Source of the DNA: Aminipila terrae
GTDB lineage: Bacteria > Bacillota > Clostridia > Peptostreptococcales > Anaerovoracaceae
Assembly: GCF_010120715.1 (NCBI RefSeq)
Contig: NZ_CP047591.1
Location: 2,294,001 to 2,358,000, forward strand
Reading direction: 5' to 3'
DNA: 64,000 bases
A model generated the notes under the pieces. The model was not told where the DNA came from. It was given only the letters and a program-made list of their open reading frames with translations, and did no database searches. A program made the translations under genes and the position numbers. How positions within the stretch are numbered: the stretch's first letter is position 1; the number at the start of each line of letters is the position of its first letter. Positions 18,895-28,026 of the stretch are shown piece by piece.

Positions 18895-20469
18895 ATGTAT
18901 ACAGCATTATATAGAGCGTATCGCCCTGAAACCTTTGACACAGTCTTAGGACAAGAACATATTGTAAAAATTTTAAAAAACCAGATTGCAGGGGATGCTA
19001 CAGGACATGCATATTTGTTCTGCGGGACCAGAGGTACAGGAAAAACTACTACTGCAAGACTTTTAGCCAAAGGAGTCAACTGTACTTCTGAAAATATCAG
19101 ACCCTGCGGAGTTTGTGATAATTGCAAGGCCATAAAAGAAGGTACTTTTATGGACGTGATAGAAATCGATGCAGCATCAAACAATGGTGTAGATAATATC
19201 CGTGAACTGAAAGAAAGTGTAAAATATCCTCCTGTTGTAGGGCGGAAGAAAGTTTATATTATCGATGAAGTACATATGCTTTCATCGGGGGCTTTTAACG
19301 CTCTTTTAAAAACCTTAGAAGAGCCACCGGAGAATGTAATGTTTATACTGGCAACTACAGAACCTCAGAAGCTACCGGCAACTATTCTTTCCAGATGCCT
19401 GCGCTTAGACTTCAGGCGGGTTCCTGAGGCGGTGTTAAAATCAGGTATGAAGAGTATTTGCCAGACCATGGATATAAAGATAGATGACAGGGCACTTGCC
19501 CTGGTGGCAGCCAATGCTGATGGCTCCGTCAGAGATGGGCTGAGCATACTGGATCAGTGTTTGTCAGCAGGCTCCAAAGACATTTCCAGGGAGGATGTTC
19601 TGGATATATTGGGAACTGCAGGAGAAGAGACATTTCTGGAAATCACGGATGCAGTAACCAGGCATAATGTTGCAGAAGCCCTGTTGCTTTTAGACAGAGT
19701 ACTGGCAGATGGAAAAGACGTCAGACAATTTATGAAAGACTGGGTGACTCATTATAGAAATCTGTTGATAACGAAATTTGTAAATAACGCAGAAGACATG
19801 CTGAACATGTCCTGTGAAAACATAGAAAGAATCTGTGGGCAGAGCCAGAGACTGGATGTTATGGAAATTAATAATGGTATTATTGAGCTTTCTAAAACTA
19901 TGGCAGATGCAAAATGGTCTACTCAGCCCAGAGTACTGTTGGAGTTGTGTATGGTTAAAATGGCCACGGGGATGCTGCAGAAAACCACCTATGCGCAGCA
20001 GCCACAACAGCAGACGGGGTTCCAGCCTTTAAGCGATAAAACAACGGGGACAAGGGAAGACTCAATGAGGAGGCAGATGCCTACATCGGCTGCTGTCAAT
20101 ACTCAGGAGCCTGAAAGTGGAAGAATTATATCAGCTTCTGCTGATGTGGATAAAGATGCCTTATGGCATTCTATTTTTGAAGAGGGCGAGGCTTCCAGTG
20201 CAAGTTTTAATCTCATAAGGACGGGAACTGACCTTGTAGAGATAAATGATAAACATTTTGTGGTTATGGCATCCAGTTCTGCTATTGAAAATTACGTGGA
20301 GAAGAAAAAGAAAGTTCTGGAAGACATTATGGCTGAGCACACAGGAATTCGCAGAGAACTCCTATGCAGAGTAAAGGGAGAAAAAAGTGGAAACTCCAAT
20401 GGTGTTGATATAGCAAGTATAAAGAAGAATGCAGAAAATGCATTGGGAATTAATATTGAATTAATATAG
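18895..20469 (+). CDS. dnaX: DNA polymerase III subunits gamma/tau
   Basis: DnaX (524 residues) is the motor of the clamp loader and holds the replisome together. It begins MYTALYRAYRPETF, the standard start, so the ATG at 18895 (after AGGGGAAG) is right rather than an in-frame ATG at 18844. Walker A GTRGTGKT is at residues 44-51, the zinc-module cysteines at 63, 71, 74 and 77, and DEVHML and LATTEPQKLPATILSRC follow. The C-terminal third is lower in complexity and Gln-rich. I see no clear slippery site for a separate gamma form. It begins the dnaX-ybaB-recR block. Confidence 0.97.
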   Translation: MYTALYRAYRPETFDTVLGQEHIVKILKNQIAGDATGHAYLFCGTRGTGKTTTARLLAKGVNCTSENIRPCGVCDNCKAIKEGTFMDVIEIDAASNNGVDNIRELKESVKYPPVVGRKKVYIIDEVHMLSSGAFNALLKTLEEPPENVMFILATTEPQKLPATILSRCLRLDFRRVPEAVLKSGMKSICQTMDIKIDDRALALVAANADGSVRDGLSILDQCLSAGSKDISREDVLDILGTAGEETFLEITDAVTRHNVAEALLLLDRVLADGKDVRQFMKDWVTHYRNLLITKFVNNAEDMLNMSCENIERICGQSQRLDVMEINNGIIELSKTMADAKWSTQPRVLLELCMVKMATGMLQKTTYAQQPQQQTGFQPLSDKTTGTREDSMRRQMPTSAAVNTQEPESGRIISASADVDKDALWHSIFEEGEASSASFNLIRTGTDLVEINDKHFVVMASSSAIENYVEKKKKVLEDIMAEHTGIRRELLCRVKGEKSGNSNGVDIASIKKNAENALGINIELI

Positions 20470-20487
20470 ATATAGGAGGAAATTAGA

Positions 20488-20850
20488 ATGGGAAAAGGTA
20501 TGAGAGCAGGAAAAAAGCCTAGCATGGGCGGCGGCATGGGTGGCAATATGCAAAAACAGCTTCAGCAGGTGCAGGCTATGCAGAAAAGAATGGAAGAAAC
20601 TCAGGCAGAAATAGAAAAAATGGAAGCTACTGCTACGGCAGGGGGCGGAGCTGTAACTGTGACAGTAAATGGTGCAAAGCAGGTTACCAATATAGCGCTT
20701 AAACCAGAAGTTGTTGATCCGGATGATGTTGAAATGCTTCAGGATTTAATTCTGGTGGCAGTAAATGAAGCTTTAAGGCAGATGGAAGAAATCTCCCAAA
20801 ATGAAATGGGCAAAATCACTGGAGGATTAAATATTCCTGGATTGATGTAA
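20488..20850 (+). CDS. ybaB: YbaB/EbfC family nucleoid-associated protein
   Basis: A 120-residue DNA-binding dimer of the YbaB/EbfC family. The N-terminus is Gly/Met-rich (KKPSMGGGMGGNMQKQLQQV), followed by a long coiled helix (KRMEETQAEIEKMEATATAGGGAVTVTVNG) and KITGGLNIPGLM at the C-terminus, typical of the family. It sits 18 bases after dnaX with AGGAGG and 21 bases before recR, the conserved order. Confidence 0.95.
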   Translation: MGKGMRAGKKPSMGGGMGGNMQKQLQQVQAMQKRMEETQAEIEKMEATATAGGGAVTVTVNGAKQVTNIALKPEVVDPDDVEMLQDLILVAVNEALRQMEEISQNEMGKITGGLNIPGLM

Positions 20851-20871
20851 TAAAGATTGGATGCAGAATAA

Positions 20872-21471
20872 ATGAAATATTATGCGAAACCATTAAATAA
20901 ACTGATTAATGAACTTTCCAAACTTCAGGGAATTGGCAATAAGACAGCCCAGCGACTTGCCTTTAATATTCTTGCAATGGAAGACAAAGAAGCTCTTGCT
21001 ATTGCACAGGCTATTATTGATGCAAAGACCAACATGAAATACTGTTCCGTCTGCGGAAACCTGACTGATACAGATCCATGTACAATCTGTTCTGATCCGG
21101 ACCGGGATCAGAGTGTTATCTGCGTTGTAGAAAGCCCTAAAGAGGTAGCAGCCATGGAGAGAATCCGAGAATTCAAAGGACTTTATCACGTGCTGCATGG
21201 AGCTATTTCCCCCTTAGAAGGAATTGGACCAGAAGATATCAACCTGAAATCGCTTATTACGCGGCTTCAGGAAAATGATGTCAATGAAATTATTCTGGCA
21301 ACAAATCCAAATATTGAGGGTGAAGCTACTGCAATGTATATTGCCAGATTAATCAAGCCATCAGGTATAACCGTGTCAAGAATCGCACATGGTATACCTG
21401 TTGGCGGAGATTTGGAATATACAGACGAAGTAACCCTGTCCAAAGCTATGGAAGGTCGTAGAAACTTGTGA
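20872..21471 (+). CDS. recR: Recombination protein RecR
   Basis: RecR (199 residues, normal) acts with RecF/RecO to load RecA at gaps. The N-terminal helix-hairpin-helix (LQGIGNKTAQRLAF), a Cys4 zinc finger (CSVCGNLTDTDPCTIC) and the Toprim domain (ICVVESPKEVAAMER; LATNPNIEGEATAMYIA) are all intact. The last codons lie inside the terminator stem at 21461-21488. Confidence 0.97.
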   Translation: MKYYAKPLNKLINELSKLQGIGNKTAQRLAFNILAMEDKEALAIAQAIIDAKTNMKYCSVCGNLTDTDPCTICSDPDRDQSVICVVESPKEVAAMERIREFKGLYHVLHGAISPLEGIGPEDINLKSLITRLQENDVNEIILATNPNIEGEATAMYIARLIKPSGITVSRIAHGIPVGGDLEYTDEVTLSKAMEGRRNL

Positions 21472-21496
21472 TTAAAAATGCAAGTTTCTTTTTTTT
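21461..21496 (+). terminator. Terminator of the dnaX-ybaB-recR operon
   Basis: GAAACTTG (21461-21468)/CAAGTTTC (21481-21488) followed by eight T. It overlaps the last codons of recR on one strand and of the yaaL-like gene on the other. Confidence 0.88.
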
Positions 21497-21732
21497 GCCT
21501 GCTTTATCAAATAGGTATATCTTGCCTTTTCAGCAAGAATGTCGTAAGTTGCATAGTCTATTAAATCACTGTCCGTAAGCTCATTGAATATTGATTCAGA
21601 ACGGGCAATTTTATTGTGTACCTCTTTTAAATTTGAAATAATCATCTGATTTTCGTCTGGAGGAACAGGCGCCCCCGTAATTTTTTTATAAATTTTTTCG
21701 GCATTATCAGCCAGTCCGCTGAATTGAATCAT
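21472..21732 (-). CDS. yaaL: YaaL family protein (DUF2508), inverted
   Basis: A protein of 86 residues. The C-terminus AEKARYTYLIKQAKKRNLHF matches the ending of Bacillus YaaL (DUF2508), a small sporulation-associated protein of unknown function encoded between recR and bofA. Here the position is kept but the gene points the other way, so its stop touches the recR stop. AGGAAA lies just before the ATG. Its own mRNA ends beyond the shared hairpin. Confidence 0.82.
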   Translation of the reverse strand: MIQFSGLADNAEKIYKKITGAPVPPDENQMIISNLKEVHNKIARSESIFNELTDSDLIDYATYDILAEKARYTYLIKQAKKRNLHF

Positions 21733-21824
21733 ATGTAATTTCCTTTCTCTAATTACTAATTAATTCTATTTTGTTCCTGTCCGACATATTCTATACAAAA
21801 CATTACAAAGGATGTGAGAAAAAT

Positions 21825-22091
21825 ATGGACACAGGAATGGAAGTGATTATATTTCTAGCTTATGCAGCTGGCTTGCTGATTATATTTCTTTTAGCAAAGT
21901 TTTTTGCTTTCTCTGGCAAGTTTATTTTTAAAATAATTATCAACAGTATATGCGGGGGGATAATATTAATTTTTATTAATGTAATCGGAGCGGGCTTTGG
22001 GGTGCATTTACCGGTAAATGTCATCACGGGCTTTGGGATTGGCACCCTTGGAATCCCGGGCATTGTTCTTCTGTATCTGATAAGCGCATAA
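21825..22091 (+). CDS. bofA: BofA family pro-sigma-K processing inhibitor
   Basis: An 88-residue membrane protein with two hydrophobic segments (MEVIIFLAYAAGLLIIFLLA; IFKIIINSICGGIILIFINV) and the C-terminal GFGIGTLGIPGIVLLYL signature of BofA. In Bacillus BofA holds SpoIVFB inactive until late sporulation. The ATG at 21825 gives the family length (about 87). An in-frame extension to 21771 is not needed. This supports a spore-forming host. Confidence 0.9.
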   Translation: MDTGMEVIIFLAYAAGLLIIFLLAKFFAFSGKFIFKIIINSICGGIILIFINVIGAGFGVHLPVNVITGFGIGTLGIPGIVLLYLISA

Positions 22092-22175
22092 TACTATTTA
22101 GGTTAGCAGGTCGGCCATAGCATAAAAAAACCAAAGAATAACCATAGAAAAAAACTATGGTATGATTAGTTTGCT

Positions 22176-22217
22176 ATATCCCATTCAAAAAAATTTTTCG
22201 AATGGGATATTTTTTAT
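22176..22217 (+). terminator. Strong terminator hairpin
   Basis: ATATCCCATTC (22176-22186)/GAATGGGATAT (22200-22210) is a perfect 11-bp stem followed by TTTTTTAT. It probably ends the bofA transcript. Confidence 0.88.
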
Positions 22218-22422
22218 ATATTTTTTATAAAAATATTAGAATAAATATTCATACAAAACCTTGGGTATTTGTGACAATTCACTATATCAAATAGTGAATT
22301 TGTTGATTCAAACAAATAAATATGCATTGACAAAAAAATGTCATGAATAATAAAAAGGTAGAATGCTTAAAATCAAGGGATTTATAAATGTCTCTTGTAT
22401 ATTGTATTTTTTTATGTACATG

Positions 22423-22449
22423 TTGACATTGATGCAAATATAGTATAAA
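22423..22449 (+). promoter_or_regulatory. Putative promoter of the PFOR gene
   Basis: TTGACA (22423-22428), 15 bases, then TATAAA (22444-22449). The spacer is short, so the exact -10 is uncertain. Confidence 0.5.
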
Positions 22450-22594
22450 GTGAATACATTAGCGAAAAATATATGTTTAAAAATTAATACAAAAATAGTA
22501 ACTATTTTGCTGATACAATTAAATTGAGTTATGAGTTATTTATTATGTAAAGCTTAATGAGTCTGATTTAAGACTTAACTATAGGGAGGAAAAG

Positions 22595-25500
22595 ATGACA
22601 CAGAGTAGAATGAGAACTATGGATGGTAACACAGCAGCAGCACATGTATCATACGCATTTACTGATGTTGCAGCAATTTATCCTATAACGCCCTCATCAA
22701 CTATGGGTGAAATTGTTGATGAATGGTCTGCTTATGGCAGAAAAAATATTTTTGGCCAGACTGTAAAGGTTGCAGAGATGCAGTCAGAGGCCGGTGCAGC
22801 AGGAACTGTTCATGGTTCTCTTGCAGCAGGTGCACTGACTACTACATATACAGCATCCCAGGGATTGCTGTTGATGATTCCTAATATGTATAAGATTGCA
22901 GGAGAACTGTTACCTGGAGTATTTCATGTGGCAGCAAGAACAGTAGCTACTCATGCACTATGTATCTTTGGAGATCATTCGGATGTTATGGCTACAAGAC
23001 AGACTGGTTTCGCAATGCTTGCATCAGGGTCTGTACAGGAGGTTATGGATATAGGCGGTATCGCTCATCTTGCATCAATAAAATCAAGAGTGCCTTTCCT
23101 TCACTTTTTTGACGGTTTCAGAACTTCACATGAAATCCAGAAAATAGAGGTAATCGGTTATGAAGACTTTAAGAAGCTGGTAGACTGGAATGCAGTGCAG
23201 GAATTCAGAGATCGTGCATTAAATCCTGAGCATCCTGTAATCAGAGGAACTGCACAGAATCCGGATATCTTTTTCCAGGCCAGAGAAGCTTCAAATAAAT
23301 ATTATGAAGATGTTCCAGAAACTGTTGTGGAATATATGAATGAAATAAGCAAATTAACAGGAAGAAGTTATAAGCCTTTCGACTATGTAGGTGCACCTGA
23401 TGCAGAGAACGTAATTGTGGCTATGGGTTCTGTCTGCGAAACTATTGAAGAAACTATGAATAAGCTTATTCTTGAAGGTCACAGAGTTGGACTGATCAAG
23501 GTAAGACTATACAGACCATTTGTTAAGAAATACTTTATGGATGTGCTCCCTAAGACGGTTGAAAGAATTGCAGTACTGGACAGAACCAAGGAACCTGGAG
23601 CACTGGGAGAACCATTATACCAGGATGTAAGAACCATGCTTTATGGAGAAAGAAATGCTCCTGAAGTTTATGGAGGAAGATATGGACTGGGTTCAAAAGA
23701 TACAACTCCAGGTATGATTCATGCCATATATGATAATTTATATCATAAGAAGCCAAAAAATCATTTTACAATCGGTATTGAAGATGATGTAACAGGAGCT
23801 TCACTGCCATATACAGAAGGAATCGCAAGAGAACCAGAAGGAACTATAAAGTGTAAATTCTGGGGTCTGGGATCAGATGGTACAGTTGGTGCAAACAAAA
23901 CTGCCATTAAGATTATCGGAGATAAGACCAATTTATACGCCCAGGGTTATTTCGCATATGACTCTAAAAAATCCGGAGGGGTAACCATTTCTCATTTAAG
24001 ATTTGGTGAACATCCTATTCAATCCACTTATCTGATTAACCAGGCAGACTTTGTGGCATGTCATAATCAGGCTTATTTAAGACAGTACGATATGCTGAAA
24101 GATTTGAAGAAGGGCGGAATTTTCTTATTAAACTGTCTGTGGGAAAATGGCAAAGAAGTAGGAGAACATCTTCCTGCAAAAGTTAAGAGAGAACTGGCAA
24201 AAAAGAATATTAATTTTTATATTATAGATGCCTGGAAATACGCCGAAGAAATCGGACTTGGCAGCAGAATCAACATGATTATGCAGGCAGCGTTCTTTAA
24301 ACTGACCAATGTAATGCCTATGGATAAAGCGGTAGAATATCTGAAAGAAGGTATAGAAAAGACTTATAAGAAAAAGGGCCAGAATGTTGTAGAAATGAAC
24401 TGGAAGGCTGTTGATGCCGGAATTAATGGTATCAAAAAGATTGAAGTCCCTGCAGAATGGGTAAATGCTGAAAATCCTAAAGGCAAAGCGGAAGTGTTAC
24501 CTGAGTTTATTGAAGAAGTTTTAATTCCGATGAATAAGCAGGAAGGGGAAGACCTGCCTGTAAGTACCTTTAAGGACAGAGCAGACGGAACATTCCCTTC
24601 AGGAACCAGTGCTTATGAAAAACGTGGAGTAGCAATACACCTTCCTGAATGGAATAAAGAAGCCTGTATTCAGTGTAATCAATGTTCCTTTGTTTGTCCT
24701 CACGCAGCTATCAGGCCGGTTCTTCTTTCAGAGGAGGAAAAAGAAAAAGCTCCTTTCGCTTTTGAAACTGTTCCAGCAACAGGAAAGGGTCTTGAAGGAT
24801 ATCATTATAGAATGCAGCTTTCTGCATTAGACTGTTTAGGATGCGGTAACTGTGCAGACATCTGTCCTGCTAAAGGCAAAGCCCTGAATATGAAAGCTTA
24901 TGCAGAAGTAGTAAAAGAAGCAGACAATTGGACTTACAGCACAACAATTCCGGTAAAGAACAATTTACTGGATAAAGAAACTGTAAAGGGAAGCCAGTTT
25001 GCTAAACCATATATTGAGTTCTCAGGGGCTTGTGCAGGATGTGGTGAAACACCATACATAAAGTTGGTAACTCAGCTGTTTGGTGACAGAATGCTTATCG
25101 CAAATGCTACGGGATGTTCTTCTATATGGGGAGCTTCAGCGCCATCTATGCCTTATTGCAAAGATGAAAATGGCAGAGGTCCGGCTTGGGCAAATTCCTT
25201 ATTTGAAGATAACGCAGAATATGGTTATGGTATGTTGCTTGCTTCGAAGCAGATGCGGGAGAGAATTGAGCATACTATGAAGGCCTTAATGGAACTTGAC
25301 ATTCCAGAAGACTTAAAAGAAGCTATTGAAGAATGGCTGGAATATAAAGAGGATGGACAAGAATCCAGAGTAAAGAGCGATAAAGTAATGCACTGCATAG
25401 ATAATCTTAAAACATCAGATGGAGTAATCCAGATGCTATGTAAGAGAATTGCAGACAATAAGGATTTTCTGGTTAAGAAGTCAGTCTGGGCGCTTGGCGG

Positions 25501-26128
25501 TGACGGATGGGCTTATGATATCGGTTATGGTGGACTGGACCATGTGCTTGCCTCCGGTGAAAACATAAATATACTTGTATTCGATACAGAAGTTTACTCC
25601 AATACAGGTGGACAGGCATCCAAGGCCACTCCAGCAGCAGCAGTAGCTAAGTTTGCGGCTTCTGGAAAGAAAATAAAGAAGAAAGATTTGGGCATGATGG
25701 CTATGTCTTATGGCTATGTGTATGTTGCACAGGTTGGTATGGGTGCAGATAAGGCACAATTGCTTAAGGCAATAGCGGAAGCAGAAGCTTATGACGGACC
25801 ATCACTGATTATTGCATACTCACCTTGTATCAATCATGGGCTGAAGAAAGGTATGGGTAAATCTCAGGAGAACATTAAGGATGCAGTAGAAGCTGGTTAC
25901 TGGCACTTATACAGATTTAACCCTGAACTGAAGAAAAAGGGTAAAAATCCGTTTATTCTTGATTCAAAAGCTCCGACTGCAAGCTTTAAGGATTTCATTA
26001 TGGGTCAGATGAGATATTCTTCACTGGCAAGAGAATTCCCGGATATTGCAGATAAATTATTTGATATGACAGAAGAATATGCTAAGGAACGATATGAAGG
26101 CTATAAAAAGCTGGCTGAAAGCAAATAA
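22595..26128 (+). CDS. nifJ: Pyruvate:ferredoxin (flavodoxin) oxidoreductase, single chain
   Basis: PFOR (1177 residues) oxidises pyruvate with CoA to acetyl-CoA and CO2, reducing ferredoxin, and is central to anaerobic clostridial metabolism. Domains in order: N-terminal pyrimidine-binding region (DGNTAAAHVSYAFTDVAAIYPITPSS), the domain that binds CoA, the gamma domain (~residues 415-610), two [4Fe-4S] clusters (CIQCNQCSFVCP at ~691, CLGCGNCADICP at ~746), and the TPP domain with GDGWAYDIG at ~968 and EVYSNTGGQASKATP. A third cluster is suggested by CAGCGETPY. Length and order are those of the homodimeric enzyme. Start preceded by AGGGAGG. Confidence 0.97.
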   Translation: MTQSRMRTMDGNTAAAHVSYAFTDVAAIYPITPSSTMGEIVDEWSAYGRKNIFGQTVKVAEMQSEAGAAGTVHGSLAAGALTTTYTASQGLLLMIPNMYKIAGELLPGVFHVAARTVATHALCIFGDHSDVMATRQTGFAMLASGSVQEVMDIGGIAHLASIKSRVPFLHFFDGFRTSHEIQKIEVIGYEDFKKLVDWNAVQEFRDRALNPEHPVIRGTAQNPDIFFQAREASNKYYEDVPETVVEYMNEISKLTGRSYKPFDYVGAPDAENVIVAMGSVCETIEETMNKLILEGHRVGLIKVRLYRPFVKKYFMDVLPKTVERIAVLDRTKEPGALGEPLYQDVRTMLYGERNAPEVYGGRYGLGSKDTTPGMIHAIYDNLYHKKPKNHFTIGIEDDVTGASLPYTEGIAREPEGTIKCKFWGLGSDGTVGANKTAIKIIGDKTNLYAQGYFAYDSKKSGGVTISHLRFGEHPIQSTYLINQADFVACHNQAYLRQYDMLKDLKKGGIFLLNCLWENGKEVGEHLPAKVKRELAKKNINFYIIDAWKYAEEIGLGSRINMIMQAAFFKLTNVMPMDKAVEYLKEGIEKTYKKKGQNVVEMNWKAVDAGINGIKKIEVPAEWVNAENPKGKAEVLPEFIEEVLIPMNKQEGEDLPVSTFKDRADGTFPSGTSAYEKRGVAIHLPEWNKEACIQCNQCSFVCPHAAIRPVLLSEEEKEKAPFAFETVPATGKGLEGYHYRMQLSALDCLGCGNCADICPAKGKALNMKAYAEVVKEADNWTYSTTIPVKNNLLDKETVKGSQFAKPYIEFSGACAGCGETPYIKLVTQLFGDRMLIANATGCSSIWGASAPSMPYCKDENGRGPAWANSLFEDNAEYGYGMLLASKQMRERIEHTMKALMELDIPEDLKEAIEEWLEYKEDGQESRVKSDKVMHCIDNLKTSDGVIQMLCKRIADNKDFLVKKSVWALGGDGWAYDIGYGGLDHVLASGENINILVFDTEVYSNTGGQASKATPAAAVAKFAASGKKIKKKDLGMMAMSYGYVYVAQVGMGADKAQLLKAIAEAEAYDGPSLIIAYSPCINHGLKKGMGKSQENIKDAVEAGYWHLYRFNPELKKKGKNPFILDSKAPTASFKDFIMGQMRYSSLAREFPDIADKLFDMTEEYAKERYEGYKKLAESK

Positions 26129-26154
26129 TTCTTAAAAATATTAAAAACCAACAA

Positions 26155-26194
26155 AAACAGGTAAATTGTTTATTTTAATTTACCTGTTTTTTTT
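26155..26194 (+). terminator. Terminator after the PFOR gene
   Basis: AACAGGTAAATT (26156-26167)/AATTTACCTGTT (26177-26188) and a T run. Confidence 0.93.
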
Positions 26195-26209
26195 ATATTA
26201 TAAAAACAT

Positions 26210-26223
26210 AACAACACGTTGTT
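26210..26223. promoter_or_regulatory. Palindrome upstream of the ABC exporter operon, candidate TetR operator
   Basis: AACAACACGTTGTT is a 6+2+6 base inverted repeat with further imperfect symmetry outside (AAAAC.../...TTTT). It lies about 35 bases before the first gene of an operon that ends with a TetR-type regulator, so it is a natural operator candidate. Inferred, not proven. Confidence 0.5.
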
Positions 26224-26256
26224 GGTTTTAATGGAAGCTTAGAGGCGGTGTAATAA

Positions 26257-27006
26257 ATGGAAAAAGAAAACTGCATTATACTTAAACATATAAATAAGAG
26301 TTTTGGAAAACATCAGGTTTTAACGGACGTAAGCATTGAGGTGCCCTATGGAAATATTTATGGTATGCTGGGACCTTCAGGGTGTGGAAAATCAACTACA
26401 GTAAAAATAATTGCGGGAATATCAGAAGCTACTTCTGGAGAAGTCTTTGTATTAAATAGAAAAATGCCTGATTTGGATCTGATGAGAAATGTTGGCTATA
26501 TGGCACAGTCAGATGCTCTTTACGGAGATCTGTCTGCCAGAGAAAATCTGGAGTTTTTCGGGCAGTTGTATGGATTGGAGGGAGCAAGACTCAATGAAAG
26601 GATTGAAGAGGTTATAGAGGTGGTTAATCTTTCTGCCAGCATAGACCGGTCTGTTTCGAATTTCTCTGGAGGAATGAAGCGTAGATTATCTTTAGCTATG
26701 ACCATACTGCACGAACCAAAAGTCCTTATACTTGATGAACCTACTGTGGGAATAGATCCTTTGCTTAGACAAAATATATGGAATGAACTATATCAGATGA
26801 CCGAAAAAGGTGTAACTATCTTAATTACAACTCATGTAATGGATGAGGCAGAAAAATGTACTCATTTATCTATGATGCGAGAAGGAAAGCTACTTGCAAC
26901 AGGAACGCCTGACGAAATACAGAAAAGAGCCGGGGCAGAAAAACTTGAAGATGCATTTTTATACTTCAGCAGTAACGGTGATTTTGGAGAGGAGGCAGAA
27001 AAATGA
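26257..27006 (+). CDS. ABC transporter ATP-binding protein (ABC-2 type exporter)
   Basis: A 249-residue ATPase with Walker A GPSGCGKST (~residues 38-46), signature SGGMKRRLSLAM and Walker B VLILDEPTVGIDP. It groups with drug/antibiotic efflux ATPases (DrrA/CcmA-like). It starts a tight operon; the stop overlaps the permease start in ATGA. The operon probably exports a drug, lipid or peptide. The substrate cannot be told from sequence. Confidence 0.93.
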   Translation: MEKENCIILKHINKSFGKHQVLTDVSIEVPYGNIYGMLGPSGCGKSTTVKIIAGISEATSGEVFVLNRKMPDLDLMRNVGYMAQSDALYGDLSARENLEFFGQLYGLEGARLNERIEEVIEVVNLSASIDRSVSNFSGGMKRRLSLAMTILHEPKVLILDEPTVGIDPLLRQNIWNELYQMTEKGVTILITTHVMDEAEKCTHLSMMREGKLLATGTPDEIQKRAGAEKLEDAFLYFSSNGDFGEEAEK

Positions 27007-28010
27007 GGGTGAGAGCTCTTGCAAAGAGAATTCTGATGCAGCTAAGGAATGATAAGCGTACACTAGCATTAATGCTTATGGCTCCTCTATTAATTCTTAC
27101 TTTATTGTATTTTGTGTTTGAAACGGCAGAAGATACAGTTAATATTGGAATAATAAATGTACCGCAAAAGTTTACCGAAGAGTTATGCCAGAATAATGCG
27201 GTGCCTGTTCGGTGCCAAAGCCCGGAAGCCATTAAAGATGGAAAGGTTACTGCAGTGGTAACCCTCAAGAGCGGAAAGGTTTATGTGTGGATAGATGGAA
27301 GCGATTCAACAAGATCAGGGAATGCCATAAGAGCCATAGAAGCAGCCAGTAGAGGTGTTGTCCAGAGAAGGCCGGATATGGTCACAGACATTACTTATGT
27401 GTACGGTGCAGAAGACCTGTCTTTGTTTGATAACTTTGCAGCTATACTTATGGGATTTTTAGTATTTTTTTTCGTATTCCTTATTTCAGGAATATCCTTT
27501 CTAAAAGAAAGGACCACAGGAACACTGGAAAAAGTATTATCTACACCAGTTAAAAGGTGGGAGGTAGTTGCTGGATATGTTCTGGGATTTGGAATCATTA
27601 ATTTAGTCCAGTCTGCAGCAATTACTTTTTATCTGGTTTATGTTCTGAGGGTAATGATGGTTGGTTCCATCTGGCTTGTATTACTTACCACATTGGTAAC
27701 AGCCATTTCTGCACTGACTTTAGGAATACTGGTGTCTACAGCGGCAAACTCCGAGTTCCAGATGATACAGTTTATCCCTATCATCATTGTTCCTCAGGCA
27801 TTTTTTACAGGACTGTTTACACTCCCTCCGGCACTTGAGGTGGTTGGGCGGTTTATGCCCCTTTATTATACAGCAGAAGCTTTAAAAGATGTTATGCTTA
27901 AAAATGCAGGCTTTATGGATATACTTCCTGATCTAAGTATTCTGACTGCCTTATCCGTTATTTTTATGATTATCAATACAAAACTGTTAAAGCGATACAG
28001 GAATATATAA
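27003..28010 (+). CDS. ABC-2 type permease
   Basis: A 335-residue membrane protein. One N-terminal helix (LALMLMAPLLILTLLYFVF) is followed by a large extracytoplasmic region (~residues 40-140) and five helices at the C-terminus, including the ERTTGTLEKVLSTPVKRWEVVAGY motif typical of ABC-2 permeases (YhgE/DrrB/YbhR type). The four-base overlap with the ATPase gene implies translational coupling. Confidence 0.92.
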   Translation: MRVRALAKRILMQLRNDKRTLALMLMAPLLILTLLYFVFETAEDTVNIGIINVPQKFTEELCQNNAVPVRCQSPEAIKDGKVTAVVTLKSGKVYVWIDGSDSTRSGNAIRAIEAASRGVVQRRPDMVTDITYVYGAEDLSLFDNFAAILMGFLVFFFVFLISGISFLKERTTGTLEKVLSTPVKRWEVVAGYVLGFGIINLVQSAAITFYLVYVLRVMMVGSIWLVLLTTLVTAISALTLGILVSTAANSEFQMIQFIPIIIVPQAFFTGLFTLPPALEVVGRFMPLYYTAEALKDVMLKNAGFMDILPDLSILTALSVIFMIINTKLLKRYRNI

Positions 28011-28026
28011 AGGAGGAAAATGCATC

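Larger units (their letters stand above)
22092..22594. other. 500-base intergenic region upstream of the PFOR gene
   Basis: No credible gene. It holds a small hairpin ACCATAG/CTATGGT (22141-22160), a strong terminator (22176-22217), an inverted repeat AATTCACTAT/ATAGTGAATT (~22277-22301) and a possible promoter at 22423. The 145 bases between promoter and start codon form an unusually long leader with no riboswitch I recognise. Confidence 0.6.

Noticed and set aside
20280..20330. DnaX tau/gamma slippage site in an A-rich stretch
   Set aside because: No A AAA AAG heptamer with a stimulator is placed correctly; Firmicutes often make one form only.
22092..22594. Riboswitch upstream of the PFOR gene
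   Set aside because: No consensus of a known riboswitch class is visible; the hairpins lie before the promoter.
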